Part shown: in pieces, positions 18,549-28,542 of the stretch
Numbering within the stretch: position 1 is the stretch's first letter
How the letters are laid out: each line of letters starts with the position of its first letter
Origin: an uncultured Actinomycetes bacterium
GTDB taxonomy: Bacteria; Actinomycetota; Actinomycetes; Nanopelagicales; Nanopelagicaceae
Reading direction: 5' to 3'
DNA length: 64,000 nt
Assembly: GCA_903895995.1 (NCBI GenBank)
Contig: CAITVX010000033.1
Location: forward strand, 1 to 64,000
Position numbers and translations under genes: made by a program
Notes under the pieces: model-generated
The model's database searches: none
Told to the model about the DNA's origin: nothing
The model's input: the letters and a program-made list of their open reading frames with translations, nothing else

Positions 18549-18711
18549 AGCCAAATCTAGTCCAAGGCTGGGGTGGGCTCAACTCGACCGGTTTATAGGG
18601 GGGCTCGCACGCTCTCCGTTGGACGATCAGCCTCGCTCCCGCTTACAGTTGGGGCACTCGGGGGGAATCCCTCGACCTTCATCCAACGGATCGTCGGGCA
18701 CGTACCTGCCC
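18549..18711 (+). other. intergenic leader upstream of the ABC ATPase
   Basis: No gene is seen here. It should hold the promoter of the downstream ATPase, but no convincing -35/-10 pair is visible; TACAGT at 18644-18649 is a possible -10. A 9-bp inverted repeat, TCCGTTGGA (18615-18623) and TCCAACGGA (18682-18690), could close a 58-base loop in the transcript. Confidence 0.35.
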
Positions 18712-18730
18712 GGAGAAGGAGCAATTGCTC

Positions 18731-19816
18731 ATGGCATCAGTCGTATTCGAAAATGCATCACGTATCTACCCGGGCACCACAAAGCCGGCTGTAGATAAAT
18801 TAAATCTCACCGTCAATGATGGTGAGTTCCTTGTACTCGTTGGCCCATCTGGCTGCGGTAAGTCGACATCACTGCGTATGTTGGCAGGTCTCGAGGAAGT
18901 CGATGGCGGAACTATTCGCATCGGCGACCGCGATGTCACCAATGTCGCACCAAAAGATCGCGATATCGCGATGGTCTTCCAGTCATACGCTCTCTACCCA
19001 CATATGTCAGTCGCCGAGAATATGGGCTTCGCGCTCAAGATCGCTGGCGTTGATAAGGCAGAGCGTGATCGCCGAGTTCTTGAAGCAGCGAAGCTGCTCG
19101 ATCTCGAGCCATATCTTGATCGCAAGCCAAAGGCTCTCTCTGGTGGACAACGCCAGCGTGTAGCAATGGGTCGCGCAATTGTTCGCGAACCTCAGGTCTT
19201 CTTGATGGATGAGCCACTATCAAACCTTGATGCAAAGCTCCGTGTTGCAACACGTACACAGATCGCTGCGCTTCAACGTCGTCTTGGAATCACAACTGTT
19301 TATGTAACGCACGACCAGGTTGAAGCGATGACAATGGGCGATCGTGTTGCAGTTCTCAAGGATGGCTTGCTCCAGCAAGTTGATACACCTCGTAATCTTT
19401 ATGACAATCCAGCAAATGCATTCGTTGCCGGCTTCATCGGCTCACCAGCGATGAACCTTCTCAATGTATCTGTTAGTGGTGGCCAGGCACATGTTGGCGA
19501 CTTTAAGTTTGCCGTTCCAGCATCTGCTGGCGCAAATGTCACCGTTGGTGTTCGCCCAGAAGGCTTCACTCCCTCATCAACTGGCTTCAAGGTTCTCGTT
19601 GAAGTTGTTGAAGAGCTTGGTTCAGATGCATTTGTATATGGAAAGCCTGTCGATAAGGATGTTAAATTCGCTCAATCAGGTGATGAGGGCGCACAGGTTA
19701 TTGTTCGTTGGGATCCAAAGAACCCACCAAAGCCAGGCGACACAATCACTGTTGAAGCTAACCCTGCAGCGATTCACCTCTTCGATATCACTTCAGGAGA
19801 GCGTCTCGCTAAGTAA
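18731..19816 (+). CDS. sugar ABC transporter ATPase (MsiK/UgpC type)
   Basis: A 361-residue ATPase. Walker A GPSGCGKST, signature LSGGQRQRVAMGRA, Walker B FLMDEPLSNLDA and the switch VTHDQ are all intact. The C-terminal TOBE/OB domain (about 235-361, VGVRPEGFTP) marks it as a CUT1 sugar-importer ATPase. No permease or binding-protein genes adjoin it, the pattern of Streptomyces MsiK, which energises several sugar transporters encoded elsewhere. GGAGAAGGAG precedes the ATG at 18731. A strong terminator follows, making it monocistronic. Confidence 0.9.
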   Translation: MASVVFENASRIYPGTTKPAVDKLNLTVNDGEFLVLVGPSGCGKSTSLRMLAGLEEVDGGTIRIGDRDVTNVAPKDRDIAMVFQSYALYPHMSVAENMGFALKIAGVDKAERDRRVLEAAKLLDLEPYLDRKPKALSGGQRQRVAMGRAIVREPQVFLMDEPLSNLDAKLRVATRTQIAALQRRLGITTVYVTHDQVEAMTMGDRVAVLKDGLLQQVDTPRNLYDNPANAFVAGFIGSPAMNLLNVSVSGGQAHVGDFKFAVPASAGANVTVGVRPEGFTPSSTGFKVLVEVVEELGSDAFVYGKPVDKDVKFAQSGDEGAQVIVRWDPKNPPKPGDTITVEANPAAIHLFDITSGERLAK

Positions 19817-19826
19817 TCTCGATATC

Positions 19827-19860
19827 AAAAAACCCCGCACCATACGGTGCGGGGTTTTTT
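19827..19860. terminator. bidirectional intrinsic terminator (ABC ATPase / icd)
   Basis: AACCCCGCACC/GGTGCGGGGTT stem with A-run before and T-run after, so it works on both strands. It ends the ATPase transcript and the convergent mdh-icd transcript. Confidence 0.92.
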
Positions 19861-19887
19861 ACTGCCTGAAATAGCTCTTAAGCCCTA

Positions 19888-21102
19888 CTAAGCGAGAGCC
19901 TTCTGTAGGTTCTCATCGATAGCATCTAAGAATGCCTGGGTGTTGAGATATGGAGCATCAGGTGCAATCAAGAGAGCGAGATCCTTTGTCATCTTTCCTG
20001 ACTCAACAGTCTTGATACAGACATCTTCAAGAGTCTTCGTGAATGCAGCAAGATCCGGATTGTTATCTAGCTTTGCACGGTGTGCTAAGCCTTGAGTCCA
20101 AGCAAAGATCGATGCGATTGGGTTTGTTGATGTCTCTTTACCCTGTTGATGGGCACGGTAGTGACGTGTCACAGTTCCGTGAGCAGCTTCAGATTCAACG
20201 ACCTTCCCATCTGGAGTCATTAAGACAGATGTCATCAAGCCAAGTGAACCGTAGCCCTGTGCAACAGTGTCAGATTGAACGTCACCGTCGTAGTTCTTAC
20301 ATGCCCAGACGTATCCGCCAGGCATACGAAGTGACATCGCGACCATATCGTCGATCAAGCGATGCTCATACCAAATACCGAGCTTTTCAAAATCTGCCTT
20401 GAACTCAGCTTGGTAGATCTCTTCGAAGATATCTTTGAAGCGACCATCATAAGCTTTCAAGATGGTGTTCTTAGTTGAGAGATAGACAGGGTACTTGCGC
20501 TTGATTCCGTAATTCAAAGAAGCGCGAGCAAAGTCGCGAATTGACTCATCTAAGTTATACATCGAAAGCGCTACGCCAGAACCAGGGAAATCAAAGACAG
20601 TGTGCTCGATCGGAGCAGATCCATCTTCAGGGACAAATGTCATCGTGAGCTTTCCAGCACCAGGAACCTTGAAATCAGTTGCGCGGTATTGATCACCGAA
20701 TGCGTGACGGCCAATAACGATCGGCTGCGTCCAATGTGGAACTAAACGTGGAACGTTAGAGATGATGATTGGTTCACGGAAGATGACGCCGCCGAGAATA
20801 TTCCGGATAGTTCCGTTAGGAGATTTCCACATCTTCTTAAGGCCAAACTCTTCAACACGAGCTTCATCAGGAGTGATAGTTGCGCACTTAATGCCAACTC
20901 CATGCTTCTGGATCGCCTTGGCAGCATCGATGGTGATCTGATCATCAGTCTCATCGCGCTTTTCAATGCCTAAGTCGTAGTACTCAAGGTTCACGTCGAG
21001 ATAAGGAAGGATCAACTTATCCTTGATGAACTGCCAGATAATGCGGGTCATCTCATCACCATCGAGCTCGACGACGGTTCCTGTAACTTTGATCTTATTC
21101 AT
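19888..21102 (-). CDS. icd: NADP-dependent isocitrate dehydrogenase
   Basis: Oxidative decarboxylation of isocitrate to 2-oxoglutarate, giving NADPH. 404 residues of the homodimeric, eukaryote-like class (opening [18 protein letters not shown]; substrate loop [16 protein letters not shown] region [19 protein letters not shown]). It starts one base after the mdh stop, so mdh-icd form an operon of consecutive TCA-type dehydrogenases. It ends at the shared bidirectional terminator. Confidence 0.95.
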   Translation of the reverse strand: MNKIKVTGTVVELDGDEMTRIIWQFIKDKLILPYLDVNLEYYDLGIEKRDETDDQITIDAAKAIQKHGVGIKCATITPDEARVEEFGLKKMWKSPNGTIRNILGGVIFREPIIISNVPRLVPHWTQPIVIGRHAFGDQYRATDFKVPGAGKLTMTFVPEDGSAPIEHTVFDFPGSGVALSMYNLDESIRDFARASLNYGIKRKYPVYLSTKNTILKAYDGRFKDIFEEIYQAEFKADFEKLGIWYEHRLIDDMVAMSLRMPGGYVWACKNYDGDVQSDTVAQGYGSLGLMTSVLMTPDGKVVESEAAHGTVTRHYRAHQQGKETSTNPIASIFAWTQGLAHRAKLDNNPDLAAFTKTLEDVCIKTVESGKMTKDLALLIAPDAPYLNTQAFLDAIDENLQKALA

Positions 21103-21103
21103 A

Positions 21104-22060
21104 TTAGAGGTCCTTTACATCAGCTTGCTTGGCACGGACCGCTTCGGCCGCAACTTTGAGTGCATCTACTTCACTTGGTGTCAGAGCGCTCTCGACAACC
21201 TTGCGAATTCCATTCTTGCCGATCTCAGCTTCTACTCCGAGATATACGCCTTCGATACCGTATTGGCCTTCGACCCATGCACAGACAGGCATGATCGCAC
21301 CTGAATCTTCGATAACAGCCTTTGCCATACGCGCAGCTGCAGCTGATGGGGCGTAGTACGCAGATCCAGTCTTAAGAAGTGCAACAACTTCGGCTCCACC
21401 ATTTCGTGTGCGATCGACGAGTTCAGCGATATCTGCTTCACTCAAAATTTCACTGAGTGGCTTGCCATCTACAGTGCAACGGCTTGGAACTGGAACCATG
21501 GTCTCTCCGTGAGAACCAAGGGTAAGTGTCTTTACCGAACCGACTGGGACTCCGACTTTCTGCGCAACAAAGTTTGTGAAGCGCGCTGTGTCGAGCATTC
21601 CTGCCTGGCCCATAACTTGGTGCTTAGGGAATCCAGTGGCAAGTTGTGCCAAAGCGGTCATCTCATCGAGTGGGTTTGATACCACGATGATGACTGCCTT
21701 TGGGGAGTGCTTTGCAATATTTTCGGCAACGCCGCGAACGATTCCAGCATTTACGCCGATGAGATCCGTGCGAGACATTCCTGGCTTACGTGGAAGACCT
21801 GCTGTAATCACAACAACATCAGAGTTAGCTGTCGCTTCATATCCGCCACCTTCAGCGGTAGTTGTCGCGCCAATAACCTTGGTCTCGAATCCTTCGATAG
21901 GACGAGATTGGTTGATATCGAGAGCAAGACCCTCTGGCTTTCCTTCAACAATATCTGTGAGTACGACGGTTTCGAAGATGTTGTATTCAGCTAATCGAAG
22001 AGCGGTTGTTGATCCATAGAAGCCTGATCCAACAACGGTTACTTTCCCTTTGAGCGCCAT
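21104..22060 (-). CDS. mdh: malate dehydrogenase
   Basis: Interconverts malate and oxaloacetate with NAD. The 318-residue protein has the LDH-like Rossmann start [14 protein letters not shown], with a Tyr where many have Asn or Val. The acidic residue after beta-2 (LTDIVEG) selects NAD. The substrate arginines lie in [13 protein letters not shown], and the catalytic His is in GSHGETMVP. The arginine-loop motif with M favours malate over lactate. First gene of the mdh-icd pair; the start lacks a strong Shine-Dalgarno (AGAAGG lies rather far upstream). Confidence 0.92.
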   Translation of the reverse strand: MALKGKVTVVGSGFYGSTTALRLAEYNIFETVVLTDIVEGKPEGLALDINQSRPIEGFETKVIGATTTAEGGGYEATANSDVVVITAGLPRKPGMSRTDLIGVNAGIVRGVAENIAKHSPKAVIIVVSNPLDEMTALAQLATGFPKHQVMGQAGMLDTARFTNFVAQKVGVPVGSVKTLTLGSHGETMVPVPSRCTVDGKPLSEILSEADIAELVDRTRNGGAEVVALLKTGSAYYAPSAAAARMAKAVIEDSGAIMPVCAWVEGQYGIEGVYLGVEAEIGKNGIRKVVESALTPSEVDALKVAAEAVRAKQADVKDL

Positions 22061-22118
22061 CTTGTCTAGCCCGCCTTCTCTCTCATCTATCTCTGTCTGT
22101 GAACATCCTGCTGAAATG

Positions 22119-22367
22119 CTACCTCGCGTGAGGAAGGGTTAACGCCACCACCAATAGCCCGCAAGCGATAGCGAGTGGTAGAAATAACTCAATCCGACGC
22201 TTCATTCCGACCCTTTTGTACTTCAGATAGCTAAATCCACCTGTTCCGAGAGCCAAGATGATGGAGCCGGCTCTCACTCGATCGATGATCGCAAGACCAG
22301 TTCCTATAAAGATAAAGAGGATCGAGAGTTGTTCTAGCTTGGAAAGCTCATTCCACTTCGCTCTCAC
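22119..22367 (-). CDS. DUF3017-like small membrane protein
   Basis: An 82-residue protein with three hydrophobic segments (about 12-26, 33-47, 60-78) separated by a basic loop [12 protein letters not shown]. Size, topology and position directly after folD with a 4-base overlap (ATGA) match the actinobacterial DUF3017 family, a fixed neighbour of folD (Rv3355c next to Rv3356c). The function is unknown; translational coupling with folD is likely. Confidence 0.65.
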   Translation of the reverse strand: MRAKWNELSKLEQLSILFIFIGTGLAIIDRVRAGSIILALGTGGFSYLKYKRVGMKRRIELFLPLAIACGLLVVALTLPHAR

Positions 22368-23209
22368 CGTGATGTTCCAAGTAAGGCCGCTTCGACGACA
22401 TTGGTCAGAAGCATCGCGCGAGTCATGGGGCCGACCCCGCCAGGATTTGGAGAGAAATATCCAGCGACTTCGCGAACATCTGGGCGTACATCGCCTTGTA
22501 ATCCTGAATCGGTCCGAGTGATACCAACATCTAGTACGGCAGCGCCGGGTTTGATCATCTCGGCAGTAATCGAGTGTGGAACTCCCGCCGCAGCAACGAC
22601 AATATCTGCACGACGTGTATGGAATGCGAGGTCTCGGGTAGATGTATGAACAGTTGTCACAGTTGCATCATCTCCGCGACGGGAAAGGATTAATCCAAGT
22701 GGTCGACCAACAGTGAGGCCACGACCGACAATCACAACTTCTGCACCCTTGGTTGGAACGTTGTAGCGATGTAAGAGTTCAATGATTCCGCGTGGAGTAC
22801 ATGGAAGTGGTGCGGGTTCACCGATGACAAGCTTGCCAAGGTTTAGCGGGTGAAGCCCATCAGCATCCTTTGAGGGATCAATCGCTTCAAGAATTGCATT
22901 GGCATTGATTCCGCGTGGTAGTGGAAGTTGCACGATATATCCTGTGCATTCTCTCGCAGCATTGAGATCTGCGATTGCAGCAAGGACATCTGCTTGTGTA
23001 GAAGTTGCAGGTAGATCAATACGTATTGAGTGGATTCCAACTTCAGCACAATCTTTATGTTTGCCGCCAACATAAGAATGAGATCCTGGATCGTCACCAA
23101 CAAGGATGGTTCCAAGTCCGGGTTTGTTTGCCAACGCGCTAACTTTTACCTTGAGCTCTGCCTTAATTGCGGCAGCAGTTGCTCTGCCATCTAAGGTAAT
23201 TGCGCTCAT
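22364..23209 (-). CDS. folD: methylene-THF dehydrogenase/cyclohydrolase
   Basis: A bifunctional enzyme that oxidises 5,10-methylene-THF and hydrolyses methenyl-THF to 10-formyl-THF, the one-carbon donor for PurN and PurH encoded just upstream. 281 residues with [15 protein letters not shown] (catalytic Tyr/Lys), [11 protein letters not shown] and the NADP loop [11 protein letters not shown]. The ATG lies six bases after TAGGAT, so it is probably transcribed separately from purH, which ends 42 bases upstream. Confidence 0.95.
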   Translation of the reverse strand: MSAITLDGRATAAAIKAELKVKVSALANKPGLGTILVGDDPGSHSYVGGKHKDCAEVGIHSIRIDLPATSTQADVLAAIADLNAARECTGYIVQLPLPRGINANAILEAIDPSKDADGLHPLNLGKLVIGEPAPLPCTPRGIIELLHRYNVPTKGAEVVIVGRGLTVGRPLGLILSRRGDDATVTTVHTSTRDLAFHTRRADIVVAAAGVPHSITAEMIKPGAAVLDVGITRTDSGLQGDVRPDVREVAGYFSPNPGGVGPMTRAMLLTNVVEAALLGTSR

Positions 23210-23215
23210 GGGTGA

Positions 23216-23221
23216 ATCCTA
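23216..23221 (-). promoter_or_regulatory. -10 box of folD, leaderless
   Basis: Minus strand TAGGAT, TCACCC, ATG. There is no Shine-Dalgarno. Confidence 0.55.
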
Positions 23222-23251
23222 TCTTTCTCTGCGGTACTAAATAATCGCACT

Positions 23252-24793
23252 CTAAGCGTGCGAGAAGTGCCTTGTTCCAGTGAAGAACATCGCAATTCCA
23301 GCAGCCTTCGCTGCAGCAATGACTTCTTCATCGCGGATACTTCCACCTGGCGATACAACTGCCTTTACGCCGGCATCGATCAAAATCTGTAGTCCGTCAG
23401 CGAATGGGAAGAATGCATCGCTGGATGCGACAGAGCCCTTCGCTCGCTCCCCTGCTCGGCTTACTGCAAGGCGCGCAGAATCGACTCGGTTTACTTGGCC
23501 CATTCCAACTCCAACAGAAGCGCTGTCGTGGGCAAGAAGGATGGCATTGCTCTTCACTGCTCGCACAGAGCGCCATGCAAATGCGAGATCACTGAGTACT
23601 TCAGATGAGACTGCATCCCCACTGACTTGTTTCCAATTCTTTGGGTCATCTCCTTCGGCATCAATTAAATCTGAACCCTGGATCAAAAGGCCGCCAGAAA
23701 TTGGGCGATTCTCTTCACGGGCGGTCGCATAGCCATCGATAGTAAGTAAGCGAATAGATGGCTTCTTGCTCAAGATTGCAATAGCTTCATCAGTGAAAGA
23801 TGGCGCAATCACAACCTCAGTAAAGATCTCGCTTAAATTTTTCGCCATCTCTGCAGTAACTTCACGATTAGCCGCAACGACGCCACCGAATGCAGAGACG
23901 GGATCACAGGCGTGGGCTTTCTGGTGAGCAGTTGTGATATTTGAAGCTGTGGCGATGCCACATGGATTCGCATGCTTGATAATCGCAACGCATGGATCAA
24001 TATGATCGTAAGCAGCACGTAGCGCAGCATCCGCATCGGTGTAGTTGTTGAAAGACATCTCTTTGCCGTGTAGCTGTTTTGCTTGAGCGATTCCAGTAAA
24101 ACCATTTTCGCTATATACGGATGCGCTCTGATGGGGATTCTCTCCATAGCGAAGCCCAGAGATGCGATGCCAGACTTTTGCACGCCAATCATCAGCACGA
24201 TCAATACGCGCACCAAGCCAGGTGGCAATTGTCATGTCATATTCAGCAGTCGCTCTAAAGGTCTCCATCGCAAGCTCTATGCGCTCTTGCAGAGTGAAAC
24301 CGCCTAGTTCAAGAGCTGTGATGAGGCGAAGATATTGGGATGGATCAGATATGACAGCTACAGAACCATGATTCTTTGCAGCTCCACGCAACATGCTGGG
24401 GCCACCAATATCGATCTGTTCGATACATTCTGCGAAATCTTGGGTTGATGCGATCGTCTCGCTAAATGGGTAGAGATTTACGACGATGAGATCAAAGGGT
24501 GCAATGTCATGAGATGAGATTGCAGCAAGGTGCTCGGGATTATTTTGATCAGCCAATATTCCACCATGGATACGAGGATGAAGTGTCTTAACACGTCCGC
24601 CCATCATTTCAGGGAAGCCGGTGTAATCCTCTACGGCAATTACTGGGATACCTGCTGATGCAAGAGTTTTAGCTGTGGATCCGGTTGAGAGAATTTCAAC
24701 ACCGGCAGAGTTCAATGCAGTTCCAAGTTCAATGAGGCCAGTTTTGTCGTAGACGCTTAGTAGCGCTCTCTTGATCGGTTTGCGTTCGCTCAT
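23252..24793 (-). CDS. purH: AICAR transformylase/IMP cyclohydrolase
   Basis: Performs the last two steps of IMP synthesis. 513 residues. The IMP cyclohydrolase domain (about 1-195) shows [26 protein letters not shown] and [16 protein letters not shown]. The transformylase domain (200-513) has [10 protein letters not shown] and the catalytic Lys-His in [12 protein letters not shown]. It starts two bases after the purN stop and is the third purine/membrane gene of the sucC-sucD-perM-purN-purH run, an order shared with mycobacteria. Confidence 0.96.
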   Translation of the reverse strand: MSERKPIKRALLSVYDKTGLIELGTALNSAGVEILSTGSTAKTLASAGIPVIAVEDYTGFPEMMGGRVKTLHPRIHGGILADQNNPEHLAAISSHDIAPFDLIVVNLYPFSETIASTQDFAECIEQIDIGGPSMLRGAAKNHGSVAVISDPSQYLRLITALELGGFTLQERIELAMETFRATAEYDMTIATWLGARIDRADDWRAKVWHRISGLRYGENPHQSASVYSENGFTGIAQAKQLHGKEMSFNNYTDADAALRAAYDHIDPCVAIIKHANPCGIATASNITTAHQKAHACDPVSAFGGVVAANREVTAEMAKNLSEIFTEVVIAPSFTDEAIAILSKKPSIRLLTIDGYATAREENRPISGGLLIQGSDLIDAEGDDPKNWKQVSGDAVSSEVLSDLAFAWRSVRAVKSNAILLAHDSASVGVGMGQVNRVDSARLAVSRAGERAKGSVASSDAFFPFADGLQILIDAGVKAVVSPGGSIRDEEVIAAAKAAGIAMFFTGTRHFSHA

Positions 24794-24795
24794 TG

Positions 24796-25350
24796 TTATA
24801 GGGCTCCATCAATCCAGGTTAAGAGAGTCTCGACAATGAGATTTCGTTCCGCAATCTTAATACGTTCATGGAGTGAATCTTCTGTGTCGAAGGGCTCAAC
24901 CAGAACAATGCGTTGAGAAATGATCGGCCCTGTGTCGATGCCCTCATCGACCCAGTGAACCGTTGTCCCGGTCTCGGTGACGCCAGCTTTGAGCGCGTCA
25001 CGCACCGCATGTGCTCCCGGAAAAGCTGGCAAGAGAGCTGGGTGAGTATTCATCACCTTGAAGTGGTGTACAAAGTCTGGGGAGAGGATGCGCATAAAGC
25101 CGACGCTCACAACGATATCGGGAGCGAGAGTGAGAGCGAGAGAGAAAAGTTGCTTATCCCATTCAGATCGATCCTCCAGCATCGGCAGGTGAAAGGCTGG
25201 CACATCGGCGAGGCGCGCGCGTTCTAGCGCAAGAGAATCCTTATCTGAAATCAACCCTACAAAATCGGCGCGATCAGGTAGCGGTGAATCAAAGAGCGCT
25301 TGTGCGAGCGACCCTGCGCCAGATGCAAGCAGGAGTATCTTTTTAGCCAC
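24796..25350 (-). CDS. purN: phosphoribosylglycinamide formyltransferase
   Basis: Transfers the formyl group of 10-formyl-THF to GAR in purine synthesis. 184 residues opening [16 protein letters not shown]. The catalytic Asn-His-Asp set is in [28 protein letters not shown]. The first eight bases overlap the end of the perM-like gene, so translation is coupled. Length is typical. Confidence 0.94.
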   Translation of the reverse strand: MAKKILLLASGAGSLAQALFDSPLPDRADFVGLISDKDSLALERARLADVPAFHLPMLEDRSEWDKQLFSLALTLAPDIVVSVGFMRILSPDFVHHFKVMNTHPALLPAFPGAHAVRDALKAGVTETGTTVHWVDEGIDTGPIISQRIVLVEPFDTEDSLHERIKIAERNLIVETLLTWIDGAL

Positions 25351-26434
25351 GCCTTGCTACCTTCTTTATACCCGCAGGCAGATAGACAGCCATAAGAAGA
25401 GCGAGTGAGAAGGCGGCAGCTAAGTAGCCAGTGATATGCCACCACGTCACTCCGACAGGGTTCATCTCTGCGGTGAGCAACTCTCCCGATGAGAGGTAAC
25501 CAAAGAGTGTCACCATCACAATTGTTACCCCGGCGGTACGAAGTGATCGGCGATGCAGAACTTTAAAAGAAGATCGCTCAGTAATGAGTGGAAGAAAAAT
25601 AATGAGGGCGAAGATGAGGAGTACCGCTAAACCAAGAATAAGCGCTCGATGCTTGCCAGTTGGAAGCGAAGCGAAGAGTGGAATCGCAGGGATTCCGTGG
25701 AGTGTGAAATGAGTTGGGGAGATAGATGTTCCAACTCCGAGTTTGAAACCAATACCGGTGAGATATGCCAGCGCGGCAAATGCAGCATTAGGAATGTAGA
25801 GAACCTGAATCGCTAGGAAGAGGACTCCTCCAACTAAGCCAGGTGCGATAACGGTTCCAAGATCATGCAGCACGCTCCAATGAGCAGCGAGTGAGATTGC
25901 GAGGATAAGGGCTGCACTCCCCCAGAGTGTGATCACGGTATAGAAAGCGAAACGAATAAAACGATTCTGTGCCGATTTAAAATCATAGGTAGCGATGTAT
26001 GAAATAGGAAAAGTGAAGAGAGGAACGAGATACCAGAGTGGCTTAATTCCACCGCTTTGTGAGATGAGAGCAAGAATTGTTGCAATCACTGTGTACGAAA
26101 GCGCAAAGAAGAAGCGTGCACCCTCGACCTTGGTGAGGGTCTCTTTCACCTTCGGAAAACTCTTACGGATCGCCCAGATGGGAAATACCAAAGCTCCTAG
26201 AGGTAAGAGAGTGAGAGCGCCCGCTGCTGGATTACTGGAAATAGTGAGATGAAAAGGCACTAAATGTGCGCCGAGCCAGATCCAGATAGAGGCACGTATC
26301 GGATCCGTCGTATTTCCAGATTGGCTACCTGCTGTAGCCCAAGCAAAGAGTGAGATGAAGCTTGCGGGAAAGAGAGTGAGTACGACGCTCCTTGCGGCCT
26401 GTTGTAGCGAGACCGCGAGGATACGTCCTAACAT
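25343..26434 (-). CDS. PerM/DUF6350-type membrane protein
   Basis: A 363-residue protein with about nine to ten hydrophobic helices and no cofactor motifs. Position between sucD and purN, length and the opening pattern (LAVSLQQAARSVVLTLFPASFISLFAWA, with WIWLGAHLVPFHL) match the actinobacterial DUF6350 family. In mycobacteria this family is PerM (Rv0955), linked to cell division and chronic-infection survival. The role in a free-living cell is not known. AAGG lies seven bases before the ATG, and the gene follows sucD by nine bases. Confidence 0.75.
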   Translation of the reverse strand: MLGRILAVSLQQAARSVVLTLFPASFISLFAWATAGSQSGNTTDPIRASIWIWLGAHLVPFHLTISSNPAAGALTLLPLGALVFPIWAIRKSFPKVKETLTKVEGARFFFALSYTVIATILALISQSGGIKPLWYLVPLFTFPISYIATYDFKSAQNRFIRFAFYTVITLWGSAALILAISLAAHWSVLHDLGTVIAPGLVGGVLFLAIQVLYIPNAAFAALAYLTGIGFKLGVGTSISPTHFTLHGIPAIPLFASLPTGKHRALILGLAVLLIFALIIFLPLITERSSFKVLHRRSLRTAGVTIVMVTLFGYLSSGELLTAEMNPVGVTWWHITGYLAAAFSLALLMAVYLPAGIKKVARRG

Positions 26435-26443
26435 GGATGAGCC

Positions 26444-27325
26444 TTATTTACCGAGCAACTTGCGCATCAGTGCAGCGGTCTCACTTGGGGTCTTACCTAC
26501 TGCAACTCCAGCAGCTTCAAGCGCCTCTTTCTTCGCTTGAGCAGTTCCAGATGATCCAGAGACAATTGCGCCTGCATGGCCCATCGTCTTTCCTTCAGGA
26601 GCGGTAAAGCCTGCAACATATCCAACAACAGGCTTGGTGACGTACTCCTTGATAAATGCTGCTGCGCGTTCTTCAGCATCTCCACCGATCTCACCGATCA
26701 TAACGATCGCCTCGGTTGCTGGATCATCTTGGAATGCGCGAAGTGCATCGATATGCGTTGTGCCGATTATGGGATCTCCGCCAATTCCGATCGCGGTAGA
26801 GAAACCAAAGTCACGAAGTTCAAACATCATCTGATAAGTCAGGGTTCCAGACTTTGAAACAAGTCCAATCTTTCCTGGGCCCGTGATATCTGCTGGAATA
26901 ATTCCAAGGTTTGCTTTTCCTGGGCTGATGAGCCCTGGGCAGTTTGGACCAATTAAACGAGTAGTTCCCTTCGAGAGTGCATATGCATAGAAGGCGGCGG
27001 TATCGTGAACCGGAATTCCTTCAGTGATGACAACACAGAGTGGGAGCGCAGCATCGATCGCATCGATGACTGCCGCCTTCGCAAATTTAGGCGGAACAAA
27101 GACTACTGATGCATTCGCACCTGTTGCGGCCACAGCTTCAGCTACTGAATTGAAGACAGGAAGTTGCTTTCCTTCGATCTCAACAGTTTGGCCACCCTTG
27201 CCAGGGGTAACTCCGCCAACAATATTTGTTCCGGATTTAATCATGCGACCGGTGTGCTTAGTTCCTTCAGAACCTGTCATACCTTGAACAATGACCTTTG
27301 TATTCTCATCGATGAAGATAGCCAT
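26444..27325 (-). CDS. sucD: succinyl-CoA ligase, alpha subunit
   Basis: With SucC it makes ATP or GTP from succinyl-CoA. 293 residues with the CoA-binding Rossmann domain at the N-terminus ([15 protein letters not shown]), the phosphohistidine in [13 protein letters not shown] and the [11 protein letters not shown] loop. The ATG shares one base with the sucC stop (TAATG), ensuring equal synthesis of the two subunits. Confidence 0.96.
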   Translation of the reverse strand: MAIFIDENTKVIVQGMTGSEGTKHTGRMIKSGTNIVGGVTPGKGGQTVEIEGKQLPVFNSVAEAVAATGANASVVFVPPKFAKAAVIDAIDAALPLCVVITEGIPVHDTAAFYAYALSKGTTRLIGPNCPGLISPGKANLGIIPADITGPGKIGLVSKSGTLTYQMMFELRDFGFSTAIGIGGDPIIGTTHIDALRAFQDDPATEAIVMIGEIGGDAEERAAAFIKEYVTKPVVGYVAGFTAPEGKTMGHAGAIVSGSSGTAQAKKEALEAAGVAVGKTPSETAALMRKLLGK

Positions 27326-28485
27326 TACTTTGCCGCCAATTCCGCAGCCTTTGCAGCTGCTCCATCCATCGTCTCGAGCTGCTGCACAAGTGGGTGCGCC
27401 GCCTCATTCAAAATACGACGACCTTCAAGGACGTTATTGCCATCGAGGCGTACAACGATCGGCTTTGTTGCCTTATCGCCAAGCATTTCAAGGGCCTGAA
27501 CAATTCCATTAGCGACTGCGTCACAAGCAGTGATTCCACCGAAGACATTGACGAAGACGCTACGGACAGCAGGATCGCCCAAGATAATCGAGAGACCATC
27601 AGCCATAACTTGAGCGGATGCACCGCCACCGATATCTAAGAAGTTTGCGGGCTTAACGCCATATTTTTCGCCAGCATAAGCGACGACATCGAGTGTGCTC
27701 ATCACAAGACCAGCACCATTTCCGATAATGCCGACCTCGCCATCAAGCTTGACATAGTTAAGGTTCTTCGCCTTTGCTGCAGCCTCTAAGGGATTTGCAG
27801 AGTCATGATCTTCGAGAGCCTCATGAGAAGAATGTCGGAATGAAGCGCTATCGTCGAGAGTGACTTTTCCGTCGAGTGCAACGATGCGACCATCTTCAGT
27901 TTTGACCAGTGGGTTGATCTCCATCAACGTTGCATCTTCCGCGACAAAGGCAGCCCATAACTTGAGGAGCACGTCAGCGACTTGATCGACTACTTCTGCA
28001 GGGAATTGTCCAGCCTTAACAATCTCGATCGCTTGTGCATGTGAAATTCCAACATTGGGATCGATACCGACGCGAGCAAGTTTCTCTGGTTGAGTATGTG
28101 CAACTTCTTCAATCTCCATACCGCCGGCAACAGATGCCATAACGAGGAAGTTTCGGTTCGCACGGTCGAGCAAGATCGCCATGTAATACTCTTCGGCGAT
28201 TGGAGCAGCTTGAGCGATCATCACTTTATGAACAGTGTGGCCCTTGATATCCATTCCAAGGATTGCATCTGCTTTTACGCGAGCATCTGCTGCATTCTCT
28301 GCAAGCTTCACTCCGCCAGCTTTTCCACGTCCGCCAATTTTTACCTGCGCTTTAACGACAACTTTTCCACCCATAGATGCAGCCGCAGTTTCGGCTTCTG
28401 CTGCAGTGACTGCAACAGCTCCGCCAAGAACTGGAATGTTATGTGCTTCGAAGAGATCTCGAGCTTGATACTCAAAGAGATCCAC
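27325..28485 (-). CDS. sucC: succinyl-CoA ligase, beta subunit
   Basis: The ATP-grasp subunit, 386 residues: [20 protein letters not shown] opening, [16 protein letters not shown] for nucleotide binding, [13 protein letters not shown], and [13 protein letters not shown] near the C-terminus. The GTG start at 28485 is the likely one. It heads the sucC-sucD-perM-purN-purH run. Only 57 bases, with no clear terminator, separate it from the upstream pcrA. Confidence 0.95.
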   Translation of the reverse strand: MDLFEYQARDLFEAHNIPVLGGAVAVTAAEAETAAASMGGKVVVKAQVKIGGRGKAGGVKLAENAADARVKADAILGMDIKGHTVHKVMIAQAAPIAEEYYMAILLDRANRNFLVMASVAGGMEIEEVAHTQPEKLARVGIDPNVGISHAQAIEIVKAGQFPAEVVDQVADVLLKLWAAFVAEDATLMEINPLVKTEDGRIVALDGKVTLDDSASFRHSSHEALEDHDSANPLEAAAKAKNLNYVKLDGEVGIIGNGAGLVMSTLDVVAYAGEKYGVKPANFLDIGGGASAQVMADGLSIILGDPAVRSVFVNVFGGITACDAVANGIVQALEMLGDKATKPIVVRLDGNNVLEGRRILNEAAHPLVQQLETMDGAAAKAAELAAK

Positions 28486-28542
28486 TCAGTACCCCGATCT
28501 AAATAGAGATTCAAAAACTAACAGGCTGATTCTAATAGGGAT

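Noticed and set aside
18615-18690. 9-bp inverted repeat TCCGTTGGA / TCCAACGGA as a regulatory hairpin
   Set aside because: The arms are 58 bases apart and the loop has no clear inner structure, so it is only mentioned in the leader entry and not claimed as an element.
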